64,000 nt of DNA from a marine gamma proteobacterium HTCC2148 (GTDB taxonomy: Bacteria > Pseudomonadota > Gammaproteobacteria > Pseudomonadales > Halieaceae). This document shows, one piece after another, positions 39,637 to 47,939 of the stretch. The notes under the pieces were generated by a model, which searched no databases, was not told the DNA's origin, and was given only the letters and a program-made list of their open reading frames with translations. Every line of letters starts with the position of its first letter. The stretch's first letter is position 1. Made by a program: the position numbers and the translations under genes. The DNA lies in assembly GCA_000156295.1 (NCBI GenBank), contig DS999238.1, forward strand, positions 4,931 to 68,930, written 5' to 3'.

Positions 39637-39649
39637 GTCAGCACTTGGT

Positions 39650-42259
39650 TTATTCGAAAGAGTAGCGTAGTTCCATTCCATACATGCGCGGCAACCCGGA
39701 AGTGGTTTGAAAAGTGCCGGTCGAATCACCTACTGCTGCCGCCCCCATGTAGTAGAACTCGTCGGTCAGATTGGTAACGTAGAGCGCACCTTCAAACCGC
39801 CCTTCGGGGCTTGACCAACCCAGGCGCGCGCTCACCAGCCCGTAATCGTCAAACGTTGACTGGTCTGGGTTTTGCCCCGAGCCAGCGTCCAGCCCCATGA
39901 AAATCTCATCCACGTAGCTGTAATCGATTCGCGGAACGAAGGTCCCCCAACTACTCTCCCAGGTGTATTGAACACCAAGACTAAATGTCGACTCGGGCAC
40001 TTCCGCAAACGTTTCGCCGCTGCGGTCTACCACGGGCAGAGGCACCTGAGTAAATAAAGCCTTGCTGCTGAACTGCTGCTCTTCAAAATCGAGATACTTG
40101 TAATCGTTATAACTGGCGGTCGCAACTAGCAGCAAATTATCGGTGGGCAACCAGGACCACTCCAATTCACCGCCCACAATGCGAGTTTTAGAAGCGTTAT
40201 TTAACACCACGCGGGGCGTGCCACCGCTGTCCAGCAGCACCTGCCGCAGCTGCATGTTATCAAAGTTGGTGCGAAACGCCGCACCGTTCAAGCGCATCCG
40301 CGCGTCAAGAAAATCAAGCTTGAAACCAAATTCGTAGTTCTCCACAAGCTCAGGCTCCACAGTCTGCTGACCATCGACGCCGATAGGCTCAAAAGTACCT
40401 GACTTAAAGCCCTCGCCATAACTTACGTAGAACATGGCGGCATCCACACCAGAATCTCTGAGTAAGTTATCTGGCAGATGATAGGCCAGGCTCACCATGG
40501 GTGTAATCTCTTTCCAGGTCTCGGAGGCATCCTCGTCAATGTCCGGCACCAGCTCTCTAGCCGGCACCAAGTCATAAACAAACTGGTCATTGGCATCGCG
40601 AGGGAATTCGGCTGCAATCAGCGAAAAAATATCAGCGGCGATTAATGCGTCCAGGTCAGTAACCAACCCTATCCCCGAAGCCTTTATAGGCACTATCCCG
40701 GGGACACCTTCAATGGCAGCAAAAGCTATATCCCTGAAGGCAGCCTGATCCAGGAACTCCAGATCAACGGTCTGCTCGCGCTTCTCACTGGTCCAGCGCA
40801 AACCGGCCGTCAATTCCAGATTGTCTGTCAGGTCATAGCTACCCTGGAAAAACACCGCGTAAGTGGTATTTTCCAGGTCATAGGTCTGGCGCTCCGTGCT
40901 GGGATCATTAATCAACATGAGTGGCTGCGGAACATAAAGCAACGAACCAGATGGAGATCCAGACGATGTGTCGGTGCCATCGTCTATGTCTTCCTTCATC
41001 GCAAATAGGCCTGCCGTGTAGGTGAAACGATCATCAAAGGCCGTGCCGTTGAGTTGAAATTCCTGGCTTAGGTGCTTGCGCTTACTGGACGTATCGCCAA
41101 CGCGATAGCGCGCAGAAATCACCTCGTCCGTTACATCATTATCAGGGTTACCAAAGTTGCCGGACTTCTCCTGATCGCCATAGCCGGTAATGCTTTTGAA
41201 ACTAAGGTCATTGCTGATCTCCCATTCCAGCGTCAGGCCCAACAGCAGGTTATCGAGTTCAAAGTTGATACGGTGCTCGGAAATAGACCGGTAATCTTTA
41301 TTTTGAGCATTCGAACGAGCGCACCCTGCCTCTAATATCGGGCTCTGGGCAACGTGACCCTCGCGCAGGGGCGTATCGTTATCATCGTAGGCATCGACAG
41401 GAACAGTATCTCCGGGAAATATGCGATTGCCGAACAGGGAGTCTTCGCCGTTGAAACTACTGCCCACCATAAAGCGACAGTTGGTCGTGGGTTGCACTTC
41501 ATCCGTTTTACCGTAGTACGCCAGCGCATCCATACTAAAGCTATCGCTTGGCAGCCATGTCAGCTGCAGGGCAGCGGATTTTCGATCCTCTGATGCGGCA
41601 CGCTGGCCGGTATTGATATTGCGCTGATAGCCTTCTCGCGAGATGGACCCCAGGGTAATCTTCGACAGCAACGTTTGATCGATTAGGGGTACGCTGACCG
41701 TTGCTTTCAGGTCCTGCCGATCGTAGTTACCAACACGAACGTCAACAAAGCCGCCAAAATCTGCCTCGGGCCCATTAGTGGTAATCACAATAGCACCGGC
41801 AGTTGTATTCTTGCCAAACAAGGTGCCCTGGGGACCTCGCAAGACCTGAATGCTTTGGGTGTCTAGCAGATCCAGTAACTGACCATCTTTACGCGGAATG
41901 TAAAGACCATCGATATAGACGCCAACCGGGGCATCAACTCGCGAGCCATCATCCCGCTGACCAATACCCCGTATCCAAATCTGGGCTGCACTGCTCTGGT
42001 CTATTTGCAAACCAGGCGTCTGGTATCCCAGGTCTTTCAGGTTAACAATGCCCGCATTACGCAGCTGATTGCCGGTGAAAGCCGTCACTGATACTGGCAC
42101 GTCCTGCATCGCTTCTGCACGTTTACGCGCAGTAACAATCACTTCTTCCAGCACCTGGGCAGCGGCCAAGGTACTAAACATCGATGATGAAAGCGCGGTT
42201 GCCGTAAGAAAAGTTCCTGAAATCAGCGCAGCGTGCAGTCGACTATCTTGTCTGTTCAT
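39650..42259 (-). CDS. TonB-dependent outer-membrane receptor
   Basis: An 869-residue ligand-gated barrel. A signal peptide (about 1-33, ending AAAQ) precedes the TonB-box-like EEVIVTARKRAEAMQDVP. The plug domain (about 45-165) carries IWIRGIGQRDDG and QVLRGPQGTLFGKNTTAGAI. About 22 beta-strands follow, ending in LRYSF. The style (long loops, VTARKR box) is that of receptors in marine and sphingomonad-like catabolic clusters, where many have steroid, terpene or aromatic ligands. It is the last gene of the SnoaL-dehydrogenase operon, 107 bases after the previous stop, so the ligand is probably the substrate of those enzymes. Confidence 0.92.
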   Translation of the reverse strand: MNRQDSRLHAALISGTFLTATALSSSMFSTLAAAQVLEEVIVTARKRAEAMQDVPVSVTAFTGNQLRNAGIVNLKDLGYQTPGLQIDQSSAAQIWIRGIGQRDDGSRVDAPVGVYIDGLYIPRKDGQLLDLLDTQSIQVLRGPQGTLFGKNTTAGAIVITTNGPEADFGGFVDVRVGNYDRQDLKATVSVPLIDQTLLSKITLGSISREGYQRNINTGQRAASEDRKSAALQLTWLPSDSFSMDALAYYGKTDEVQPTTNCRFMVGSSFNGEDSLFGNRIFPGDTVPVDAYDDNDTPLREGHVAQSPILEAGCARSNAQNKDYRSISEHRINFELDNLLLGLTLEWEISNDLSFKSITGYGDQEKSGNFGNPDNDVTDEVISARYRVGDTSSKRKHLSQEFQLNGTAFDDRFTYTAGLFAMKEDIDDGTDTSSGSPSGSLLYVPQPLMLINDPSTERQTYDLENTTYAVFFQGSYDLTDNLELTAGLRWTSEKREQTVDLEFLDQAAFRDIAFAAIEGVPGIVPIKASGIGLVTDLDALIAADIFSLIAAEFPRDANDQFVYDLVPARELVPDIDEDASETWKEITPMVSLAYHLPDNLLRDSGVDAAMFYVSYGEGFKSGTFEPIGVDGQQTVEPELVENYEFGFKLDFLDARMRLNGAAFRTNFDNMQLRQVLLDSGGTPRVVLNNASKTRIVGGELEWSWLPTDNLLLVATASYNDYKYLDFEEQQFSSKALFTQVPLPVVDRSGETFAEVPESTFSLGVQYTWESSWGTFVPRIDYSYVDEIFMGLDAGSGQNPDQSTFDDYGLVSARLGWSSPEGRFEGALYVTNLTDEFYYMGAAAVGDSTGTFQTTSGLPRMYGMELRYSFE

Positions 42260-42366
42260 GGCTTACCCACCTGTTGACCGTATTATTATAGACACACCAG
42301 ACGATAGCGTCGGCTGGATTTATACAAATAGCCACAGCTTCAAGCCGCCGCTAATGGCGTTTTAAC

Positions 42367-43431
42367 CTAGGCCGGTTTATACAATCCCCGGCCAGTAATT
42401 TTTGGTAAATCCAGGGCAGCCACCAAACCGGGCGCCTGCGCAACGACTGCCGGCACAGCGTTAACAATCGCCGTTGCCGTCTGAATAACGCCTGCCACAG
42501 CATGATCACCATGACGATCCTCCATATCCATACTGACCTCCATACGCGGCTCGCCCTCAATAATCACTTTATACCCTTTGCCCTTGGGCCAATCGGGGGC
42601 AATGTCATCGGTGAGCCGGGTAACATGTTCAAGCACGATAACATCGCGGCCATCAACCACCCCTCTCACTTCAAAGCGCATGGCACCAGTAGTGCCCGCT
42701 TCAAACTTGCCCATGCCATTTTCAATGTCTTCGGCCAGGGGTAGGCGTTCGTGTATTTCGTATACTTTCTCCAACTCAACACCTAAACCTGCTGCCACCG
42801 AACGTACCGATCCGCCCCATCCAAGCGACAGCATTCCCGGCCGAAATAACATGCAGTCATGGTCAACCGGATAGCCAAAGCCCATTACCTCACGAATCGT
42901 GTGCTCCTGCTCATAGGTAGCGTAGTTGATCACCTCGCGCATGCGAACACTGCTCCAATACTCGGATAAACCGGTGAAGACCAGAGGGAAGGTATCGTTG
43001 GCGAAACCGGGATCGATGCCATTGTTAAAACATGTAGTGCCTCCTTCCTCGCATGCGGCTTTCAACGGGTCTGCTAAAAAGGAGATATCGGGGCTGTCAG
43101 GATACTGCAACATGAACAGCGAGCTGGAAACGACATTAATACCCTGGCGCAAGCAGCGCGCCTGGTCCTCGGCGGCCTCCATCATCCGGGTTTCGGAATG
43201 AGCCGTGTAAACAATACAGTCTGGTTTCAGCGCCAGCGCAGTATCGATATCGTCGGTTGCTAAAATGCCGCAAGATTCGCCCAGTCCCGCCAACACGGCA
43301 ACGTCCTGGCCTGACTTTGTCGAAGAGCTGACAATATGCCCAACCAACTCAAGCTCCGGGTGATTGAGCACCGCACGCACTGCATAACAGCCCACATTTC
43401 CGGTGCCCCAGGTAACAACTCTTAAACTCAT
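42367..43431 (-). CDS. Rossmann-fold dehydrogenase, DapB-like/NAD(P)H-dependent amine dehydrogenase family (copy 1)
   Basis: A 354-residue oxidoreductase. It starts with a nucleotide-binding motif (VVTWGTGNVG), followed by a DapB-like arrangement: LVGHIVSSSTKSGQDV, LKPDCIVYTA and GINVVSSSLF. The C-terminal part holds FNNGIDPGFAND and ends LPKITGRGLYKP. Database naming for this family is NAD(P)H-dependent amine dehydrogenase, but members in catabolic clusters have uncertain substrates. It is a paralog of the next upstream gene, with similar length, order of motifs and end. Confidence 0.8.
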   Translation of the reverse strand: MSLRVVTWGTGNVGCYAVRAVLNHPELELVGHIVSSSTKSGQDVAVLAGLGESCGILATDDIDTALALKPDCIVYTAHSETRMMEAAEDQARCLRQGINVVSSSLFMLQYPDSPDISFLADPLKAACEEGGTTCFNNGIDPGFANDTFPLVFTGLSEYWSSVRMREVINYATYEQEHTIREVMGFGYPVDHDCMLFRPGMLSLGWGGSVRSVAAGLGVELEKVYEIHERLPLAEDIENGMGKFEAGTTGAMRFEVRGVVDGRDVIVLEHVTRLTDDIAPDWPKGKGYKVIIEGEPRMEVSMDMEDRHGDHAVAGVIQTATAIVNAVPAVVAQAPGLVAALDLPKITGRGLYKPA

Positions 43432-43450
43432 TTTATGCTTCCTTTAGTCA

Positions 43451-44512
43451 TCATTCAGCTACCGACAATGCTGGCGCTGCGCGTCCGGCAATTAACGGAA
43501 GATCAAGGTAAGTTTTTATGCCAGGTTCTGCCTGGCAAACATAGGGAATGGCGCTGACGCCGTGATTCGCAGTGGCAACAATGCCAGGATTTCGCTCAAG
43601 TCCGGCCGCAATAGACTCCGGGTGCCAACCGTGGAAGGTGACATGGGACGAAGGGTCACCGGTCACCTCAACTTCGAAACGCTCGCCGCCTTCGCCAAAG
43701 CCCCAACCAGAATCCAGGTTCTCCTCACCCATGAACCAGTTGACCCGCACGGTAATCACAGGCTCGCCTTTTATTGTCCGCTGCCAGGTAAAACGCTGTG
43801 CGGCAACCAGCCCCGGCTCAATCACACCAATAGGAGATTCAATGGGCGCTGTGGCAACCGCAACCTCATGCAACGCGCGCGGATCGGGGTCAAGGTCAAA
43901 CCCCAGTTCTGCTGCAATCATTTCCATAGACTGGCCAAAGCCATCGCCTAAAAACTGAACCATGGGACTGGTGGCAGCTTCCTCCGGTGTCTTGCCAAAC
44001 AGCATGATGTCGCTGATAACAGCGGGCGCGCCGTAGGTGCGAATATCCGAAAACTCCTCTGCTCTAACGTGCGTGATGCTCGCGGAGAGCGCAGACACCA
44101 TTAGCGGGAAGCGCTCTGTTATACCGCCAGGGTGAATACCAGTGCCGTGCAGTGTTGTGCCTCCTTCCATGCACGCAGCCTCGAGATCACTGACATCTCT
44201 GTCCCCCGGATAAAACCACCCCAACGGGGTCACGACGTTTTTACCTGAAGCCAACAGACGGCTCACTAATGCTCGGTCCGCCATTACCGGACTGTACATA
44301 ACGCAATCTGCGTCCAGCGCCATTAACACTTCCACATCGCTGGTCGCGATCACGCCCAGTGCCGGCAGCCCGCAAATTTCACCGACGTCTCGCCCCACTT
44401 TATCATCGCTACTCACCCAGCAACCGACCAGCTCCAGTTGCGGATGTGCGGCGATGTAGGAGATTGCCGCCTTACCCACACCTCCGGTGGCCCATTGAAT
44501 GACCTTAAACAT
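43451..44512 (-). CDS. Rossmann-fold dehydrogenase, DapB-like/NAD(P)H-dependent amine dehydrogenase family (copy 2)
   Basis: A 353-residue paralog of the downstream gene. It has the nucleotide-binding motif VIQWATGGVG, then LVGCWVSSDDKVGRDVGE, LDADCVMYSP and GTGIHPGGITERFP, and it ends in LDLPLIAGRAAP. The tandem suggests either a heteromeric enzyme or two steps on related intermediates. Its start overlaps the SnoaL-like stop by one base (TAATG). The gap to copy 1 is 19 bases. Confidence 0.8.
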   Translation of the reverse strand: MFKVIQWATGGVGKAAISYIAAHPQLELVGCWVSSDDKVGRDVGEICGLPALGVIATSDVEVLMALDADCVMYSPVMADRALVSRLLASGKNVVTPLGWFYPGDRDVSDLEAACMEGGTTLHGTGIHPGGITERFPLMVSALSASITHVRAEEFSDIRTYGAPAVISDIMLFGKTPEEAATSPMVQFLGDGFGQSMEMIAAELGFDLDPDPRALHEVAVATAPIESPIGVIEPGLVAAQRFTWQRTIKGEPVITVRVNWFMGEENLDSGWGFGEGGERFEVEVTGDPSSHVTFHGWHPESIAAGLERNPGIVATANHGVSAIPYVCQAEPGIKTYLDLPLIAGRAAPALSVAE

Positions 44513-45045
44513 TATTCTGCCCCCGCGAAAACGTCAGGTAAATGCACCCAGGCAGCTGGCAAATGCGTGGACCAATCCGGTTTGCCAGGAGGCATGTTGA
44601 ACTCTGCTGGCGGTTTCCAGGCCATAGCTTTCATAGTTTCGCCGATGTACGTCATATTGAGATAATCGTGGCTGTAACAAAACAGTCCATCACCCGCGTA
44701 GTAGAGAATAGATAACCCTGGAACAATCCACTGGCCGCCGTCGGGTTTATCACCCAACACCTGGTCCCAATGACTCACAAGACGATGGCCATCGCTCATG
44801 GTCCAACGCTCGGGCGTGGACCAACCATAGCCGGTAAGCCCTGCCATGGATCGGATGAAGAAATCGCGTATCGTTTCACGCCCCTCCTGGCGGCCCCAGG
44901 CCGGGTCCAGATAGACGGCGTCTTCAGTAAAGAAATCAGCGAGGCTGCCCCAACCGACATCTCCGATGTCAATTCGGTCGCGCTGGGCGACAAATCGATC
45001 GTAGGTTTCGAGCGCCTCACGCTCAATTTCGTTCTTTTTATGCAT
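44512..45045 (-). CDS. SnoaL/NTF2-like protein
   Basis: A 177-residue protein with the cone-shaped NTF2-like fold pattern: an N-terminal helix (REALETYDRFVAQRD), FFTEDAVYLDPAWGRQEGRETIRDFF and strands such as LVSHWDQVLGD and GLSILYYAGDGLFCYSHDYLN. This superfamily includes SnoaL cyclases, ketosteroid isomerases, dehydratases and simple binding proteins, so the reaction cannot be read from sequence. As first gene of the operon it likely acts on the same compound as the dehydrogenases. Confidence 0.8.
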   Translation of the reverse strand: MHKKNEIEREALETYDRFVAQRDRIDIGDVGWGSLADFFTEDAVYLDPAWGRQEGRETIRDFFIRSMAGLTGYGWSTPERWTMSDGHRLVSHWDQVLGDKPDGGQWIVPGLSILYYAGDGLFCYSHDYLNMTYIGETMKAMAWKPPAEFNMPPGKPDWSTHLPAAWVHLPDVFAGAE

Positions 45046-45336
45046 ACTGAATGTTCCCGATAGTGTTCCCGTGCCTGAGCGCGGTTTTTTTGGGCTACAG
45101 ACAGGTTACTTCAGCTATGCACATTCGGCCTTTTACCTGGTTTTAATACTTATACCGGATAAAGCTATACTAGGATTAGAGACAAGACTCAAGGTTTGTG
45201 GGGGTGGCCTGCGATAACGACCCGAGGACCGGTGTGGCCGAGCGGGAGTCAGGAGCCAGAGGGGTTTGAGTGAACAGTGACCTTGCGCTACCAGGCGGTA
45301 TTACCCTGAAATTTCCGCGACAGTTACAACAACCGG

Positions 45337-45774
45337 TTACTTTTTCCAGGCCGGCAGGTCGCGCATCATTTTTATATCGTTGATCATCGCCAGCGCTTGC
45401 CACTCTTCGAGGGGAAAGTGAATGCCACCCTCCTCCTCTCCGTATTTGTCCTTCAGTTCTTTTTCTATTTTTTGATTAAAATCGAAGGCGCCAATTCCAC
45501 GCATGCCCCAGCCGCCAAACAGCCGCGCATCGATAATACTAAAAGCAACAATGCTTATTTCCGTGTGTCTTTCATCACGACAGATGCGCCGGAAAGTCGC
45601 ATTCACATCTTCGAAATTACCTTCAATCGCTTGCATAAAGTGGGTTCGGCTCGCTAACAGCACACCGGTCAAACCTACGCCCTCATTGTAAACCTCACTT
45701 TTGCTGGTGATGCTGCGCACGATCTCCCAGTTCAGAGGCTCAACACTTCGGCTTCTGTATATCATCCTGTACAT
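45337..45774 (-). CDS. BLUF-domain blue-light photoreceptor
   Basis: A 145-residue single-domain BLUF protein that binds FAD and senses blue light. The key residues are in place: Tyr6 in MYRMIYRS, Asn30 before the strand VGLTGVLL, and Gln48 in HFMQAIEG. The flexible beta-5 Trp/Met region appears as GGWGMRG. The C-terminal ~50 residues are helical. No output domain is fused, so it must act through a partner. Short BLUF proteins occur in aerobic marine gammaproteobacteria. It lies alone, 39 bases from the DJ-1-like gene on the same strand. Confidence 0.9.
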   Translation of the reverse strand: MYRMIYRSRSVEPLNWEIVRSITSKSEVYNEGVGLTGVLLASRTHFMQAIEGNFEDVNATFRRICRDERHTEISIVAFSIIDARLFGGWGMRGIGAFDFNQKIEKELKDKYGEEEGGIHFPLEEWQALAMINDIKMMRDLPAWKK

Positions 45775-45813
45775 AGCGCCTCCTCTGACAGGCCTTAGCT
45801 TCGCGGATACAGC

Positions 45814-46497
45814 TTACTTTCCATTGAGCGCCGCAAGCAAATGATCGGCGGTAATCTCCGATGAACCCGGGTTCTGCCCGGTAATAAGCAAACCATCGAC
45901 AACTGCGTGGGGGTGCCAGTCCTCTCCCGCGGTGTAATGTGCACCCAGAGCTTGAAGGCGATCTTCGAGCAGGAACGGCACAATCTCGGTCAGACCGACC
46001 GCGGCTTCTTCACTGTTACTAAAGCCAGTGACATTAAGTCCTTTAACCAGTGCGCCGCCGTCTGCAGCGCTGGCATTAACTAACACCGCGGGTGCATGGC
46101 AAACTGCCGCAACGGGTTTGCCCTGCTGCATAAACCTTTCTATCAGTGCAATTGAATCGCTATCGACCGCTAAGTCCCAGAGCGGCCCGTGACCGCCCGG
46201 ATAAAAGACGCCATCGAAGTTGTCTGCGCTCACCTCAGCCAACCGCAGGGTATTAGCAAGTTGGGCCTGGGCGCCTGAATCAGCATCAAATCTTCTTGTA
46301 GCATCGGTTTGGGCATCAGGTTGACTGCTTTTCGGGTCTAGCGGAGGCTGTCCACCGGCCGGAGACGCGAGTGTCAAATCTGTCCCGCCGTCCAACAACC
46401 GATAGTAAGGGGCGGCAAATTCCTCCAACCAAAAGCCGGTTTTCTCTCCGCTATCACCCAGTTGATCGTGAGAGGTCAGGACGATAAGTACGCGCAT
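45814..46497 (-). CDS. DJ-1/PfpI family protein (Hsp31-like)
   Basis: A 227-residue class I glutamine amidotransferase-like protein of the DJ-1/PfpI superfamily. The nucleophilic elbow is AAVCHAPAVL with Cys133 and His134. Glu25/26 in GFWLEEF is the residue that activates the Cys, and FYPGGHGPLWDL is the family glycine loop. The closest described groups are Hsp31-like glyoxalases/chaperones. It is likely cytoplasmic. It is probably co-transcribed with the BLUF gene. Confidence 0.92.
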   Translation of the reverse strand: MRVLIVLTSHDQLGDSGEKTGFWLEEFAAPYYRLLDGGTDLTLASPAGGQPPLDPKSSQPDAQTDATRRFDADSGAQAQLANTLRLAEVSADNFDGVFYPGGHGPLWDLAVDSDSIALIERFMQQGKPVAAVCHAPAVLVNASAADGGALVKGLNVTGFSNSEEAAVGLTEIVPFLLEDRLQALGAHYTAGEDWHPHAVVDGLLITGQNPGSSEITADHLLAALNGK

Positions 46498-46747
46498 TGC
46501 TTTTATTTCTCTATTGAATCAGATCACTCAAGTATACGATACGAAGCGAATGAAAGATCCCAATGTCCAACTATTGAATCACGCCCATAAAAATTGTCGA
46601 TGTGCTCCTATTGGCGACGGTAGTGTGACGCGCCTTTCCCCATGCTTAAAGCAACTGAACGCCGCCGCCATGCTTCTGTCCGGCAAATCGTCGCCGCTGT
46701 AACCGTTTATTCCCGCCCCGACGGCTGCAAGGTTCAGCAGAGGGCGC

Positions 46748-46776
46748 TTGCTACTAGGAGCAATTTTGTCTATACA
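46748..46776 (+). promoter_or_regulatory. sigma-70-like promoter of the Tad-like operon
   Basis: TTGCTA and TATACA are separated by exactly 17 bases, four of six matches in each hexamer. The predicted start near 46783 would give a leader of about 120 bases before the first small pilin-like gene. Confidence 0.5.
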
Positions 46777-46849
46777 TAGAGATAGATACATAGCTTTACG
46801 ATGCTAGTTCTAGCTAAGGAAGGCTTTGGCATGCATCACACCGAGCGAT

Positions 46850-46873
46850 CGGCCGTTAATAATGTTACGGCCG
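46850..46873 (+). promoter_or_regulatory. leader hairpin before first pilin-like gene
   Basis: CGGCCGT and ACGGCCG form a 7-bp stem with a 10-base loop within the predicted 5' leader, 31 bases before the first start codon. There is no T tract. It could influence translation or mRNA life. Confidence 0.4.
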
Positions 46874-46904
46874 GGTACCCGCAAGCGATGACTCAGGTGA
46901 CAGG

Positions 46905-47096
46905 ATGGTGGCATCTACTCAAAATACCGTATGGCGACGATTGCACCGCGACGATAGCGGGGAGCAAGCTATGGAAGTGTTAATGATTTTGACTTTCGGT
47001 GTACTCCCCATGATCGGTGCGGCGTGGTTGTTGGAAGATGTCATTCGCGAGTATGTTACGTTTGGGCAGATTTTTATCACTTCACCGTTTTTTTAA
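46905..47096 (+). CDS. small pilin-like protein (Flp candidate 1)
   Basis: A 63-residue protein. A short charged leader (1-19) is followed by a class III prepilin-type site: Gly19 then EQAME, with the conserved Glu at +5, and a hydrophobic stretch (about 25-43, VLMILTFGVLPMIGAAWLL). This fits a Flp-type prepilin cleaved by the prepilin peptidase encoded just downstream. The C-terminus (FGQIFITSPFF) is short and hydrophobic. It is not a close textbook Flp: the EY pair is EV here. The first in-frame ATG at 46905 is used. Confidence 0.65.
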   Translation: MVASTQNTVWRRLHRDDSGEQAMEVLMILTFGVLPMIGAAWLLEDVIREYVTFGQIFITSPFF

Positions 47097-47147
47097 AAAA
47101 ACCAGGTGGCCATTGAAGTCACTGATAATAAGGAATGGAGACATACT

Positions 47148-47348
47148 ATGAAGTTTATTCAACTCGCACATATCAAACTGATGCAATTGCATGTAGACAC
47201 GCGCGGAGACAATGAAAACCTGGGACGCCTGCTACTTCTGGCGCTAGTGCTTATCCCGCTGATTATCCTTATTTCTATCTTCGGACAAGAAATCTACACA
47301 GCAGCGCAAGGCAAATGGAATGAGGTAATGGGCGTAGAATTGGGCTAA
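47148..47348 (+). CDS. small single-helix protein (Flp candidate 2)
   Basis: A 66-residue protein with start at 47148 behind an AATGGAG ribosome site. A charged leader (1-27, ending DTRGDNENLGR) precedes one hydrophobic helix (about 28-46, LLLLALVLIPLIILISIFG) and an amphipathic tail. Gly20 could be a prepilin cleavage site, but Glu is at +3 instead of +5. It could be the major or minor pilin, or a small anchor of the machine. No homolog recognised by name. Confidence 0.6.
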   Translation: MKFIQLAHIKLMQLHVDTRGDNENLGRLLLLALVLIPLIILISIFGQEIYTAAQGKWNEVMGVELG

Positions 47349-47392
47349 ACAGTGCGCTAAACACAAAAAGGGCAACGGCATTACTCTTCGGC

Positions 47393-47929
47393 ATGTATAG
47401 CTACGCTACCGAAGCACAACTTTATCTGCTGCTGGCACTGCTGGTCCCGGCAACGGTGATGGATTTTACTCGCCATCGCATTCCCAATTACCTCACCTAC
47501 CCCGCGTTAGTGCTGGGCCTATGTCTGGCTGCGCTGAGCTGGGGCTGGACGGGGTTGGGCAATCACCTCATTGGCACTTTCGCCGCAGGAATCCCTCTGT
47601 TCCTAATCTTTCTCAGCGGCTCTTTGGGCGGCGGAGACGTCAAGCTAATGGCCGCAGTAGGTGCCATAGTCGGCTTCCCCAACGCACTCAATGCTCTGCT
47701 TGCCTCGATTATGGTTGGGGGTTTGTGCGCGGCGCTGATTCTAATCTGGCAGGGACGACTTTGGGGCTTGGTGCAGTATGCGTGTAGTACGCTAGGGTAT
47801 CGTGCAGGCATTCTTTCTCAGGCGCCGCAACCGCCACCGGCGCACCGGGACTCATTTCCCTTTGGCGTCGCCATAGCGATTGGCAGCTGCTTGATTGTTG
47901 TGCCGCCAACCCTGATGGGTAGCGGCTGA
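47393..47929 (+). CDS. prepilin peptidase, TadV/CpaA type
   Basis: A 178-residue inner-membrane aspartic protease (A24 family) that cleaves Flp and TadE/F-type prepilins. The catalytic Asp24 is in VMDFTRHRIPN and Asp82 in GGGDVKLMAAVG (GxGD). About six hydrophobic segments are present, with no N-terminal methylase domain, as usual for TadV/CpaA. It lies between the pilin-like genes and the TadE-like genes. Confidence 0.93.
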   Translation: MYSYATEAQLYLLLALLVPATVMDFTRHRIPNYLTYPALVLGLCLAALSWGWTGLGNHLIGTFAAGIPLFLIFLSGSLGGGDVKLMAAVGAIVGFPNALNALLASIMVGGLCAALILIWQGRLWGLVQYACSTLGYRAGILSQAPQPPPAHRDSFPFGVAIAIGSCLIVVPPTLMGSG

Positions 47930-47939
47930 GTATTCAGTC

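Larger units (their letters stand above)
46498..46904. other. upstream region of the Tad-like operon
   Basis: These 407 bases separate the divergent DJ-1 gene from the Tad-like operon. Short ORFs in it show no coding character. It contains a plausible sigma-70 promoter (46748-46776) and a leader hairpin (46850-46873), listed separately. Confidence 0.5.

Noticed and set aside
45228-45262. tRNA-Ser/Leu-like stretch (GTGGCCGAGCGGGAG)
   Set aside because: Only a D-arm-like fragment; no acceptor, anticodon or T arm could be folded around it.
46514-46702. 62-residue ORF in the Tad upstream region
   Set aside because: No ribosome site, no domain or signal; likely chance.
46801-46983. 60-residue ORF overlapping the first pilin-like gene
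   Set aside because: Lies in the predicted leader, has no ribosome site, and the overlapping frame has a better fit (prepilin site and helix).
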